Source of the DNA: Dermacentor variabilis
Taxonomy: Eukaryota > Arthropoda > Arachnida > Ixodida > Ixodidae
Assembly (NCBI RefSeq): GCF_050947875.1
Contig: NC_134571.1
Location: forward strand, 228,852,024-228,916,023
Length of the DNA stretch: 64,000 nucleotides
Direction of reading: 5' to 3'
Part shown: piece by piece, positions 12,551 to 21,464 of the stretch
Position numbering within the stretch: position 1 is the first letter of the stretch
Layout: the number at the start of each line of letters is the position of its first letter
The notes under the pieces: model-generated
Database searches by the model: none
Told to the model about the DNA's origin: nothing
What the model saw: only the letters and a program-made list of their open reading frames with translations
Translations under genes and position numbers: made by a program

Positions 12551-13266
12551 CTAAGAGGTTTTGGCAACATTGGGAACCCTAATGCCTGGAGAGGCTTCAC
12601 GAAAGGCTACCAGTACCTCCTCGTTGCAGACTGTGCTCAATATCCTTCTTCGTTCGACTGTGACTAAGAACCCATATATCTTTCCTCCGAAGCGGCTGGT
12701 ATTGGTGATGCTTTGAAGCAGAAAGAGGTAACTGTAGCACATGTCAACCTTAGGCCACAAACGAATCTGGCACAGGTGAAAATAGTCTTTTCTTTCCCTG
12801 ATGGTGGTTCAGCCTCGCGAGCAACATTCCTTCAGTCAATTTGTACAGTGTCAATGTGAATGAGACTAATCGAAGGATGGCTATGGTGTCAGGTTTCTTG
12901 CCTGGTTTCGGTAGTGGCATCATTACCAAGTGTTTCCACTCTGTGGGGAACTCTAATTTTCCAGATTTCATTGATTACAAGCAGTAATGCTTGCTTTCTC
13001 GTTCCGGCAAGATTGCTCAACATCTGCAAAATGAGTGCATCTTCGCTACGTGCGCTTTAAGTGTTGACATGTTCGAGAGCAACAATAGGTTCTGCCATCG
13101 TAAAGAGGCTCTCCATTCCTTTCTTGGCAAGTAGTCTTAAGGTGCGTAGTACAACACTGGTGACGGTTAGTCACTCGGTCGGGTAAAGCATATGCAGCTT
13201 GTTCCTGAAATTACTAAGATGTGCATGGAATATCGAGCAGCATATTTTCAATAGTATTACAGTATT
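12551..13266 (-). pseudogene. old LINE reverse transcriptase fragment (3' half of a split element)
   Basis: The minus strand encodes RT-like pieces in shifting frames. The segment WKHLVMMPLPKPGKKPDT (about 12890-12940) matches the RT finger pattern of LINEs (W+...++PKPGK.P). LVTVERRRILSTV followed by EEVLVAFREA (12590-12690) sits where the motif A region is expected, and the catalytic pattern is degenerate. It is collinear with the endonuclease fragment at 17686-18379. The two halves are separated by the 4.4-kb young LINE, so this is the target that the younger element entered. It has many stops and frame changes and is clearly dead. The clade is probably R1/I-like, but this is uncertain. Confidence 0.6.
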
Positions 13267-13290
13267 TAGTGTTATAGCCGAGAATTTGTC
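13267..13290. repeat. left copy of 24-bp target-site duplication
   Basis: The sequence starts TAGTGTTATA and ends GAATTTGTC, and is identical base for base to 17662-17685. Together they bracket the young LINE and show that it was inserted by target-primed reverse transcription. Confidence 0.93.
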
Positions 13291-13514
13291 ACGGAGAATT
13301 TGATTCACGGAGCAATCCAGGCAGCCTTCGCAACCAGGCAGAGGCTAACCGCCTTCTTCGTTCATTGCAGAAATGCGCGTTTGAGGAGCGGAATCCGAAG
13401 CTGCTACCGTCACTGCTGGTGGAATCTACACGTGTCCACGGATCGTCCCCCTCCCTCCGTTCTCTACTGGCAAGCCGCACCTGCGCACTACTGTCCGATA
13501 TCAACGGCGTCCCC

Positions 13515-13551
13515 TATATAACCGCTGCACGACGGTCCCCACATCATTCAC
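13515..13551 (+). promoter_or_regulatory. TATA box plus arthropod-type initiator in monomer 1
   Basis: TATATAA at 13515-13521 lies 31 bp upstream of the A in TCATTC (13544-13549), which fits the arthropod initiator pattern TCA(G/T)T(C/T). Predicted +1 is A13546, exactly the first base of monomer 2. Spacing and motif are textbook for an RNA polymerase II core promoter. Function is inference. Confidence 0.6.
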
Positions 13552-13757
13552 GGAGCAATCCAGGCAGCCTTCGCAACCAGGCAGAGGCTAACCGCCTTCT
13601 TCGTTCATTGCAGAAATGCGCGTTTGAGGAGCGGAATCCGAAGCTGCTACCGTCACTGCTGGTGGAATCTACACGTGTCCACGGATCGTCCCCCTCCCTC
13701 CGTTCTCTACTGGCAAGCCGCACCTGCGCACTACTGTCCGATATCAACGGCGTCCCC

Positions 13758-13794
13758 TATATAACCGCTGCACGACGGTCCCCACATCATTCAC
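13758..13794 (+). promoter_or_regulatory. TATA box plus initiator in monomer 2
   Basis: This is the second copy of the same signal: TATATAA at 13758-13764 and TCATTC at 13787-13792, with predicted +1 at 13789, the first base of the partial third unit. A transcript from here would keep only the 68-bp partial monomer ahead of ORF1. Confidence 0.6.
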
Positions 13795-13927
13795 GGAGCA
13801 ATCCAGGCAGCCTTCGCAACCAGGCAGAGGCTAACCGCCTTCTTCGTTCATTGCAGGTGTGTATCCTGTATCTTTGATTACATCGATCTTAGGCTACTGG
13901 ATTGCTCCGTTCGTGTTTGTGTCCAGC

Positions 13928-14692
13928 ATGGGTGATAAGCCTCCTTCAACTATAAAAGAACTTGTAAAGGCTATGACTGACTTGAGTGCACAGTTTAACT
14001 CTAAGCAAAGTGAACTAAAGCAAGATATAAAGCATGTGATTGAATCTGAAATGGAATCTGTCAAAACTTCAATGGGCTTTATCAATGAAAAGTTCGAAGA
14101 ATTTAGAACAGAGATCTCTGAGCTCAAAAAGACCCTGTCTGACGTGAAAAACGTAAACCTGGAAATGAAAAAAGAAAACAACCGACTCACAAATGAAGTG
14201 AAAACTCTCAGGCACGAATTGACTGAACTGCAGCAGTACAGTAGAAGAAATAACCTTGAAATCAAAGGCATCCCTCCAGCACCCACTGAAAATCTGATTT
14301 CAGTGATGACATCGATCTGTCATCTCTTGAGCACCAAGTTCGATGAATCCGATGTTGAAGCTATCCATCGTGTGCCCTCAAAAAACAAGGACGAACCCAA
14401 CATCATTGTTAAGTTTGCTTCCAGAAAAGTGAGAGACAGCATTCTGAAAACAGCGAAAAAGCAACGGCTGAACACTACACTTCTGAGCTTTGACGATCAC
14501 GAAAATCCCGTGTTCATCAACGAACATTTGTGCCCGGCAAACAAAATTTTGCTAGGTAAAGCACGGAAAGCCAAAAAGGAAAAACAGTGGAAACACGCAT
14601 GGGTATCAGATGGCAAGATCCTGATGCGCAAGACAGATACCTCGCATGTTCTACATATAACCTGTGACGCTGATCTTGCTCAGGTAGTCTAG
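13928..14692 (+). CDS. LINE ORF1 protein (coiled coil plus RNA-binding domain)
   Basis: This encodes 254 residues. I chose the ATG at 13928 (context CAGCATGG, beginning MGDKPPSTIKELV) because the 23 extra codons from the ATG at 13859 look like a hydrophobic read-through of the 5' UTR. Residues of about 10-110 are a heptad-rich, highly charged coiled coil (EISELKKTL, LTNEVKTLRHELTELQQ). This is followed by the pattern YSRRNNLEIKGIP, then IIVKFASRKVRDSILK, and a C-terminal segment FINEHLCPANKILLGKAR, typical of L1-type/Transposase_22-like ORF1 proteins with an RRM and CTD. Such proteins trimerise, coat the element RNA and act as chaperones. The stop codon is four bases before the ORF2 ATG, suggesting termination-reinitiation. 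The frame is intact. Confidence 0.88.
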   Translation: MGDKPPSTIKELVKAMTDLSAQFNSKQSELKQDIKHVIESEMESVKTSMGFINEKFEEFRTEISELKKTLSDVKNVNLEMKKENNRLTNEVKTLRHELTELQQYSRRNNLEIKGIPPAPTENLISVMTSICHLLSTKFDESDVEAIHRVPSKNKDEPNIIVKFASRKVRDSILKTAKKQRLNTTLLSFDDHENPVFINEHLCPANKILLGKARKAKKEKQWKHAWVSDGKILMRKTDTSHVLHITCDADLAQVV

Positions 14693-14696
14693 AAAC

Positions 14697-17519
14697 ATGG
14701 CCTTTTCCGTCGAGGAAATCAGTGCTAAGTGGCACGAGAGCGAAAACCTTTCCATTTTTCATTGCAATGTCCGCAGCATAAATAAAAATTTAGACCAACT
14801 CACTGTACATTTATCGCAACATTCTTTCCAGTATGATCTTATCGCTGTAACTGAAACCTGGCTTAAGAAAGGAGAAATACCGTACATACCGGGTTACACA
14901 ACGCTATCTTTACCAAGAGATAGCACCGCACGAGGGGGTGGCGTTGCTCTTTTTATAAAAAACGGCATAGATTATCAACAGCTCTCGGATTCCTCTCTGA
15001 GCTCTAATACCACAGAAGCACTTTTTATTCGCCTTAAGACAGACGTTGTAATAGGCGTGGTATATCGTCCGCCAAACACGTGCACAAGTCAGTTCATATC
15101 TGATATGGAGTCCATTCTGGTTCCTCTGATGTCTTTTAATAATCAGTTAGCAATAGTTGGTGATTTCAATATCGACTTATTAAAGGATGACTGTCCAGAT
15201 TATATTTTCTTACTGGAATCGTTCAACCTCAAGAATGTTATCAATGTGCCCACTAGAATTACACATCAGTCTGCAACAATTATTGATCACATCTTATGTA
15301 ACCGTGATATGGATGCCTGCGCTGGTGTTTGTAACCAAAACATTGCTGATCACTGTTCAACTTTTCTGTTTCTGCCACGGTCGGGTATCGATTGTATTTG
15401 CCCTACCCATACCAATGTATTTTCACGGGTGGACTACGCGCATGTCAGGCGTTTGCTCGAATCTATTCATTTCGAAAATCTGTGTCACAGTGACGTTCAC
15501 ACAGAATTTGCTAACTTCGTATCTGCTGTTTCCGATGCAATTACTAAGTCAACACTGAAGTTTTCTCGGCGCAACTACAAACATGCCATATGTCCTTGGA
15601 TTACTGAGGAAATACTCACAGTATTGAAAAAGAAGGATTCATACTATAATAAGCTCAAAAACAACAGAACAAATGCTTATTACTTGAAACAGTTTAAGTA
15701 TTACAGAAACAAATCCGTGGCGCTGATGAGAAAATCAAAGAAATTGTATTATACTAATTTGGTTAATCGTCAAGGAAATGACACAAAGCAAGTATGGAAG
15801 ATTGTAGGAGAAGTTACGGGAACAGCTAAAAGAAAACAGATTGTTCCTGTCAACTTGTCAATAGAGACTGCAGACCAGTTTAATCAGTTCTTCACAACAT
15901 ACGGTCAGAACAGTGCGCAACCTACTCCCTTAGCTTCAGTGACATCCGACATACCTCGATGTATTAATAATGAATTCAGTTTCTCGAACATTACTAGCGA
16001 TGAAGTTGCAAGTGTTGTGGCGAACATGCCCACGAATAAAGCGGCCGGGCCAGACGGCATAATGACTAAGGTAATCAAGGACAACATTGATTTGTTTTGT
16101 GTTCCTTTGTGCAGAATATTCAATCATGCGATACACTCTAGCTTATACCCCGATACTTTAAAAGTTGCAAAAGTTGTTCCGATATTTAAAACTGGTGACC
16201 CTAACAACCCGTCTAGTTACAGGCCAATATCTGTACTGAGTGTCGTCAATACCATTTTTGAAAAATTAATTGCTTTCCAACTGAAAACCTTTCTTGATGT
16301 TAATCATATTATTTGTCCTCAGCAACACGGATTTGTTTCTAGCAGGTCCACATCCACGGCTGTAGTTACTCTATCACAGCTTATCCTATCTGCTCTTCAT
16401 AACCATAATGTTGCTGTAAGCGTATTTATAGACATCAAAAAAGCTTTCGACACAGTTTCACACTCCATTCTTTTAATGAAACTGGAAGCATATGGTGTGC
16501 GTAACGGGGCCCTTGAATTCTTTAAAAGTTATCTTTCTTCACGACAGCAGCAAGTTGTCCTCAAACAGTTCAAGTCTGCATACCAAACTGTTACGTGTGG
16601 TGTACCCCAGGGGTCAGTTCTGGGACCGCTTTTATTTTCGCTCTTTATTAATGACCTCCCCAATGCAATACAGTGTTCTCAAATTTTGATGTATGCGGAT
16701 GACACTGCACTTATCTTTACTGGCAACTCACTTGAATCAATAGAAAATCCTATTAACAATGAACTCCAACGTATCTCGACCTGGTTTCGTAATAATCATC
16801 TAACTTTAAACACTGAAAAAACTAAATATGTTATTTTTCGTTCAAAACAAAAGTGTATTGAATTAAGTGATTTTTCTATATGTGTTGACAACAATGTTAT
16901 TGATAGTGTGTCTTCTTTTAAATATTTAGGGGTCATGTTCGACTGCCACTTGTCTTGGAAGGAACAGGTGCACAGTGTGTGTAAAAAGGTTGCGTACGGT
17001 TGTTTTACCTTGTCTAAGGCACGGCGGCACTTTCCACCTGCTATTCTTAGATCACTGTATTTTTCATTATGTCACAGTCATCTCAGTTATTGCAGTGAAT
17101 CATGGGGAATCACATACAAAACGTATTTAACACCATTGCTAAGACTACAAAAACGTGCCTTGAAAACCATGGGATTACCTTCTTCGAATAGTTCTAACAA
17201 TAACATTTTTGACGCAATGCAAATCATGTCATTCACAACCTTACGCGATTACAAAATAGCTCTTATGGTTAATAATATTATAAATACCAACTACCCCTTA
17301 CCTCTTGGTGCATTCAGTATTCCCGTCCGCAACACTAGACAAGCCAGCAATGGCAATTTTAACCTTCCTATTTTCCATAATGCGTACGGAGAAAGACGAA
17401 TAGAATTTACAGGAGCGAAAATTTGGAACTCGTTGCCAATTGAAGTAAAGCAAGCTAGGAATTTCAAACTGCCATGCAAGAAACATTTTTTGGGAATGGA
17501 AGCAAGGCTACAAAGTTAG
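14697..17519 (+). CDS. LINE ORF2 protein: APE-type endonuclease and reverse transcriptase
   Basis: This is an intact frame of 940 residues. The endonuclease covers about residues 17-235: FHCNVRSI (metal-site Asn region), VTETWL (catalytic Glu), RGGGVALFI, GVVYRPP, GDFNID at about 155-160, IDHILC and ADHCSTF. A linker with many Lys and Tyr follows. The RT spans about 440-720: KAAGPDGI, SSYRPISVLS, FIDIKKAFD (first catalytic Asp at about 579), GVPQGSVLGPLLF, YADD at 666-669, and FKYLGVMFD. There is no RNase H domain. The C-terminus ends with KIWNSLP, as in the CR1/L2/Jockey assemblage. The product nicks target DNA and reverse-transcribes the element RNA onto the nick. All catalytic residues I can check are present, so the protein may be functional. 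The ORF starts four bases after ORF1's stop. Confidence 0.95.
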   Translation: MAFSVEEISAKWHESENLSIFHCNVRSINKNLDQLTVHLSQHSFQYDLIAVTETWLKKGEIPYIPGYTTLSLPRDSTARGGGVALFIKNGIDYQQLSDSSLSSNTTEALFIRLKTDVVIGVVYRPPNTCTSQFISDMESILVPLMSFNNQLAIVGDFNIDLLKDDCPDYIFLLESFNLKNVINVPTRITHQSATIIDHILCNRDMDACAGVCNQNIADHCSTFLFLPRSGIDCICPTHTNVFSRVDYAHVRRLLESIHFENLCHSDVHTEFANFVSAVSDAITKSTLKFSRRNYKHAICPWITEEILTVLKKKDSYYNKLKNNRTNAYYLKQFKYYRNKSVALMRKSKKLYYTNLVNRQGNDTKQVWKIVGEVTGTAKRKQIVPVNLSIETADQFNQFFTTYGQNSAQPTPLASVTSDIPRCINNEFSFSNITSDEVASVVANMPTNKAAGPDGIMTKVIKDNIDLFCVPLCRIFNHAIHSSLYPDTLKVAKVVPIFKTGDPNNPSSYRPISVLSVVNTIFEKLIAFQLKTFLDVNHIICPQQHGFVSSRSTSTAVVTLSQLILSALHNHNVAVSVFIDIKKAFDTVSHSILLMKLEAYGVRNGALEFFKSYLSSRQQQVVLKQFKSAYQTVTCGVPQGSVLGPLLFSLFINDLPNAIQCSQILMYADDTALIFTGNSLESIENPINNELQRISTWFRNNHLTLNTEKTKYVIFRSKQKCIELSDFSICVDNNVIDSVSSFKYLGVMFDCHLSWKEQVHSVCKKVAYGCFTLSKARRHFPPAILRSLYFSLCHSHLSYCSESWGITYKTYLTPLLRLQKRALKTMGLPSSNSSNNNIFDAMQIMSFTTLRDYKIALMVNNIINTNYPLPLGAFSIPVRNTRQASNGNFNLPIFHNAYGERRIEFTGAKIWNSLPIEVKQARNFKLPCKKHFLGMEARLQS

Positions 17520-17635
17520 TTTTTCTTCAATGTGTTTGTGATTGCTGTCCTATATGTTATTTTGTATTGGACCGCTTACTAGCCTCATTGGCTATCGGTC
17601 CAAATATCTGTGTATACATTTTGTTTGTGTTACTC

Positions 17636-17661
17636 AATAAAGACTTCTTGATTCTTGATTC
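17636..17661 (+). terminator. polyadenylation signal and heptamer 3' tail of the LINE
   Basis: AATAAA at 17636-17641 is followed by CTTCTTGATTCTTGATTC, i.e. about two copies of TTGATTC, directly against the right target duplication. Tails of short tandem repeats instead of poly(A) are typical of CR1/L2-type LINEs and guide 3'-end recognition by the RT. Confidence 0.8.
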
Positions 17662-17685
17662 TAGTGTTATAGCCGAGAATTTGTC
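17662..17685. repeat. right copy of 24-bp target-site duplication
   Basis: Identical to 13267-13290. The flanking base differs on each side, so the duplication is exactly 24 bp. Confidence 0.93.
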
Positions 17686-18379
17686 GCATCTTACTGAGAC
17701 CTATATGTTCAAATGAAACGCAGTGGTCCATCCACTAGTCTCTGGCAGGTTTCTTACTATGACATCTTGCCTACTCAGTCTTGCGCAGAACATTGATCAG
17801 GGTTTGTTCCGCGCAGCCACAATTTAAGTACGCAGTATGCAGCTTGGCTTGCTCTCCCCAAAGTTGCAGCAGGTGCTTGTCAGGGCTGGATGTTGCCCCA
17901 GTAAGCTCTAGTACACGTCTTTGCAGTTTTTAAAGGATGCGTGTTGCTAGCGATTCTTCAACACCTTCACATTCTGCAGACCCAAGTGCATCATGGAAAT
18001 GGTCCCAGCCTGAAACCCTGATTTTGTGAATGTGGCACATTTGCACCCCTACATCAAGTGTTATACTGGATAATGTTCGCTGCCTCTTGGGGCAGAGTCG
18101 CACTGACACTCTGGATGAAGGCCCCAGTTGCCCATGCTAGCTTTAATGGAGGGTGTGGCAATTGGGATAGCTGGTGTCATTTGATAATTTCAGGTCTGTG
18201 TTGTCTGCTTCGTCAAGGTGGCAGCCCCTTGGCCTTACGTCTTTGCATACCCAATGTGGGTGATGTGCATTGAGCTCACCTCGAATGAGTATTCTGTGCT
18301 CGGGAAAGCAATTTGAAGGTGTCAAAGCCAAGTGAAGTCGCCTCGGCTTCGGTGCCAGGTTTTGGGACAGATCGACCAT
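17686..18379 (-). pseudogene. old LINE endonuclease fragment (5' half of the split element)
   Basis: On the minus strand, 18143-18379 reads SNCFPEHRILIRGELNAHH and then PHWVCKDVRPRG. This matches the LINE endonuclease block around the GDFNAHH motif (Asp changed to Glu, Phe to Leu) and the following G+.L motif. Downstream, toward 17686, come broken frames with sequence such as GWDHFHDALGS, expected between endonuclease and RT. The RT part resumes beyond the inserted element at 13266. Stops throughout show long inactivity. Confidence 0.6.
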
Positions 18380-18389
18380 CGTATCTTTT

Positions 18390-18735
18390 CACTTTTAATT
18401 ATGCATCGTCAAGTGTACGCGATTTTCACTTTTATTTACGTATTGCCAAGTGTATGTAATGGGGTGGTGCGTAATATATGCATTACTTTTATTTGTCCTT
18501 ATCCCATTTCTTTGTTCCTTTTTTGTTTGTTCCGTTATAGAAAATTCTCTTGAATTGATTGATGATTGTAATTATTATTTATATGTAATGTTCTCTGCGT
18601 ACGGCTGATTGCGCTACTCACTGTCACCATGTAACACGGGGGCTAAGGGCACCTCAAGCTGCCTCATTGCAGCTTTTATCTTAGCCCCCGTCATTGTATT
18701 TTAGCAATGGAATCAAATAAAGAAAAATAAAGAAA
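18390..18735 (+). repeat. CR1-like LINE 3' UTR
   Basis: The distal part GGGGGCTAAGGGCACC, followed by CTGCCTCATTGCAGC and CATTGTATTTTAGCAA, ends in AAATAAAGAAAAATAAAG repeats. It is shared almost exactly with 59510-59635, so both are 3' ends of one LINE family. No coding sequence remains here; this copy is strongly 5'-truncated. The left boundary is approximate. Confidence 0.65.
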
Positions 18736-20604
18736 AAGGTAGACCAATGCCAAAACGGCTTCCTTTCACTGCCTTAGCCTGCAGCACAACCCCACAACTA
18801 TCTCATCAGCCATATGTTTATTTAAGCTGTTCTTTCCTTCCCCTAATTCAATGACAGCCAATTTTAGGAGCTGCAAATCAAGCTGATTTCAGAAGGCCGC
18901 TGATTTTTTAGCTACTTCTAGTAGCTTATTGCATGGTTAATTTTCTAGTTGGGCATGACATGCTTCGTGCTTAGAAATGAACTGTTTAAAGAATTCTTGG
19001 AGTAATATTAGGACAGGCAACTCTAACTGAGTGATCACTGCTTTTGTCGCAAAATGTGGCAATGAGCTAGGCAGATGCTCTCACGACAGCATAGTGTTCA
19101 GGTTGTATGAGTATAGAATAAACAAAATTGGAGTTGCGAAGTTCAAAGCCCTATTTTTACAGCCTCTCTTTATACTGCTGACATTAGAGAGCTTTAGAAT
19201 AGTGGACGCAAGCAGCATCCTGAAACAAGAACCCTGTTTGGGTATTTCTGGGACCCATGTGGTTTGCATAATCAAACAGCACATGAGTCGCTTGCATCCT
19301 GTTATCCAATACTATTATTTTCGTTTTAAAGCAACCAATATGTCAGTAAGTCTGATCAACCTGCATCAATATGCTAGAAATTTTTAACTTAAGGTGTGTC
19401 GGTTGAATGTTTAAAGCACTTCACCACACCCTTGGCCACTAGACTTGTGCTTTCCAGTATTACATGCTAATGAACTCTTGAGGTATTTACATTGTTTTTC
19501 TGTACTGTAAGATTAGTTTGACAGTCATAATAAAATTGTTAAAATGAAGGTCTGGGCTGTTGTATTGGCCATGTCATTCTAAACCTGTTAGGTCTGACAC
19601 TGTCAAAGCATTTGGCAACTATAATAAGCTTCACCTCATTACATATATGTATTGCGGTGGGATCATTCAGCATGTGAAAAAAAATACCGGCAAATAGAGA
19701 GTTCAAGAGCTCATGAGATTATAGTAAAGCGGGTGGGGCAATACCTTCAGGGTAACGGGGACATCAAAGCTGGAGCTAGGTCTGCCATGCATCCCGTCAC
19801 CGCAAAACACTGTTTGCTTCATCGCTTTACACAGAAGTGTTGCCGTGCAGTTATTGCAGACGCACATATACACACTCGTTCGTCCCAACAGAACCTTGTG
19901 CCCCATTGCTAAAACTAAGAGCGCGAGAAACGGGCAGAGATGCAGCTGAACATAACGGCACAGAATTAGGCTCCACCTCACCGTGTTTATCGCGCCCTTA
20001 GTACGAATAATATTAACCATCTCTGCATGTTCGTGGAATTCTGGCAGACCATGTGATGTCACTAAAGCTCCGTTAAGTTCACAGCACTACGCGATAATTG
20101 TCGCAAAACCCCCAATAAAAGTAAATCACATGAAGTCACGGATGGCGCACTAGCGCTGAACGCAATTGAAAACATGCGCTGCCCCATTTCAAGAATGCGT
20201 GAACAGTTGTGAGCAAACACCACCTTAAGCATTATATTACGTAACGTAAGTCGTGGCGAAGAACATGTACAATACATCCGCCTACGACGCCTGTCAAGTA
20301 AAGGTGCATGTGCGATGTGATGACGCTGCTGCACGACGCCGGTTTGCAAATTGCATATCCGAGGCGCTATGCCACTTCAATATTTCGATCGCCAGCAACA
20401 CTGAATTCTTCAGAAATACGGGTCTCACACGGCCAGAGTTCACCAAGACCAAGAGCCGACATGCCGCACCACTACTACTGCATGACTTTTCGCCAACTGA
20501 AACCACTGCGGAGACATCATACGACCAGCGGTCGGCGTAAGGCCGAAGATTCAATGCACCACAAACCAACTTTGGCGCCACGGAATCACTTGGCGCCATC
20601 ATTA
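18736..20604. other. no recognised gene
   Basis: There are short frames only on both strands (the longest is about 119 codons). From about 19.9 kb the sequence becomes GC-richer, with several CpG clusters between 20130 and 20620 that could be a promoter region. I saw no TATA box or coding exon that I could support. Confidence 0.45.
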
Positions 20605-20685
20605 CGCCTTCTCAAAAGTCCCTAAACGATCCTGACTCTAGGCACCTAGAATCAGGTCACGTGATGGATTTTTGTACATTTAGAC
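20605..20685 (-). repeat. inverted partner of the repeat at 7255-7330
   Basis: Its reverse complement carries TACAAAAATCCATCACGTGA and CTAGGTGCCTAG followed by CTTTTGAGAAGGCG, matching 7255-7330 with a handful of differences and small gaps. Confidence 0.7.
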
Positions 20686-20871
20686 GCTCGCGGTTTGGAG
20701 CTAAACCGGGTATGACGTGGGGTCAGGGGTGTACTCCCTGCCCCCAGATAGGTACTTGTACGCCTAGAAATACGCTGCTAGGTGCTACCGCTAAATCCGT
20801 GTGGTTTCTGCTGGCTCACCCAGGTCGACATTCACGTGGTCTTGTTACCTCTCGCTGGATCATGTTCAGTC

Positions 20872-21464
20872 ATGCCGTCCTTGCGCGGTGTCATTGTCGG
20901 CGACAGTCAGGTTAAATTCTTAAATAGATCGTGCCTGCACCTAATTGAGCCTATTAAAACCTGCACATTCAGTTTTGCTGGTACAATGCAGTGCAGCTGG
21001 TAAGAGCGGTCTGCCCGATGCGCTTCCAGCGTGTCGATTTCGACGCTCTTTATTTATGTTGGCAGAAACGACTTTGAAAGCAACATGGATTCACAAGAAA
21101 TATGCGACAACATCAAGGTAAGTCTACTGAAATCACAAAATTCTAAAACATTAAGCACTGATGGTTCTGTTTTCTTTTAAATTTTAGGCCTTGATGGTTC
21201 AACGAGACGTGGCCCCCGTCGTGCTGGTTTTCAAGGTGCTCCCTCGTTGCCTGGAGGATGCTGATGCGGAGCAGAAAATGCAAAAAGCATCGCTTGCTTA
21301 ACCGCAAATTGATGGCTACGCTGAAGCGCATGCCGTGTCTGCGGAATTTGAACCCCGAGGTATGGACCCCCTTTTTCCAACAGCATGCCGTTGCATACCA
21401 TTCGGAATGCGCTTGGCTTATTCTTGGCTCGGTTGAAGAGGTTTCACTTTTGTCGCTGCGGTAG
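20872..21464 (+). pseudogene. SGNH/GDSL-hydrolase-like ORF with a 70-bp intron, degraded
   Basis: From ATG 20872 the frame reads MPSLRGVIVGDSQVKFL, with a GDSQ box that fits SGNH block I (nucleophile Ser). It then has FSFAGTMQ, possibly the block II Gly. A different frame gives LFIYVGRNDFESN (21045-21085), fitting block III G-x-N-D. The exon ends CATCAAG and is followed by GTAAGT (21118). An intron to TTTTAG (21187) precedes ALMVQRDVAPVVLVFKVLPR, then a frame change and a C-terminal part (21290-21464). I cannot find the block V D-x-x-H. Such domains occur in CR1 ORF1 proteins and in cellular esterases. The presence of a splice pair argues for a gene or spliced element rather than a LINE copy. 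The sequence stops just before the I-like LINE starts. Confidence 0.4.

Larger units (their letters stand above)
13303..13856 (+). repeat. 243-bp 5' monomers, 2.28 tandem copies
   Basis: The units start with ATTCACGGAGCAATCCAGG at 13303, 13546 and 13789. The period is exactly 243 bp. The third copy stops after 68 bp, at CATTGCAG. I saw no difference between units 1 and 2. Each full unit ends with TATATAACCGCTGC and then CCCACATC just before the next unit, so promoter-like signals lie at every unit end. Because 243 is divisible by three, a 170-codon frame (13365-13877) reads through the array. It is probably incidental. The arrangement is analogous to the promoter monomers of rodent L1 elements. 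Confidence 0.93.
13291..17661 (+). mobile_element. full-length, apparently intact non-LTR retrotransposon (CR1/L2-like)
   Basis: The element comprises 5' tandem monomers (13303-13856), ORF1 (13928-14692), ORF2 (14697-17519), a short 3' UTR with AATAAA, and a 3' tail of TTGATTC repeats. It is bracketed by a 24-bp perfect target duplication. A 12-bp filler, 13291-13302, lies between the left duplication and the first monomer. Part of it, GAGAATTTG, copies the end of the duplication. ORF2 with an APE-like endonuclease and RT but no RNase H, the KIWNSLP-type C-terminus and the heptamer-repeat tail point to the CR1/L2 superclade. The insertion split an older minus-strand LINE. No frame breaks were seen, so the copy may be recent and potentially active. 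Confidence 0.93.

Noticed and set aside
13544..13747. Minus-strand frames in the LINE monomers
   Set aside because: They are mirror frames of the GC-rich monomers and occur because the 243-bp unit keeps frame on both strands.
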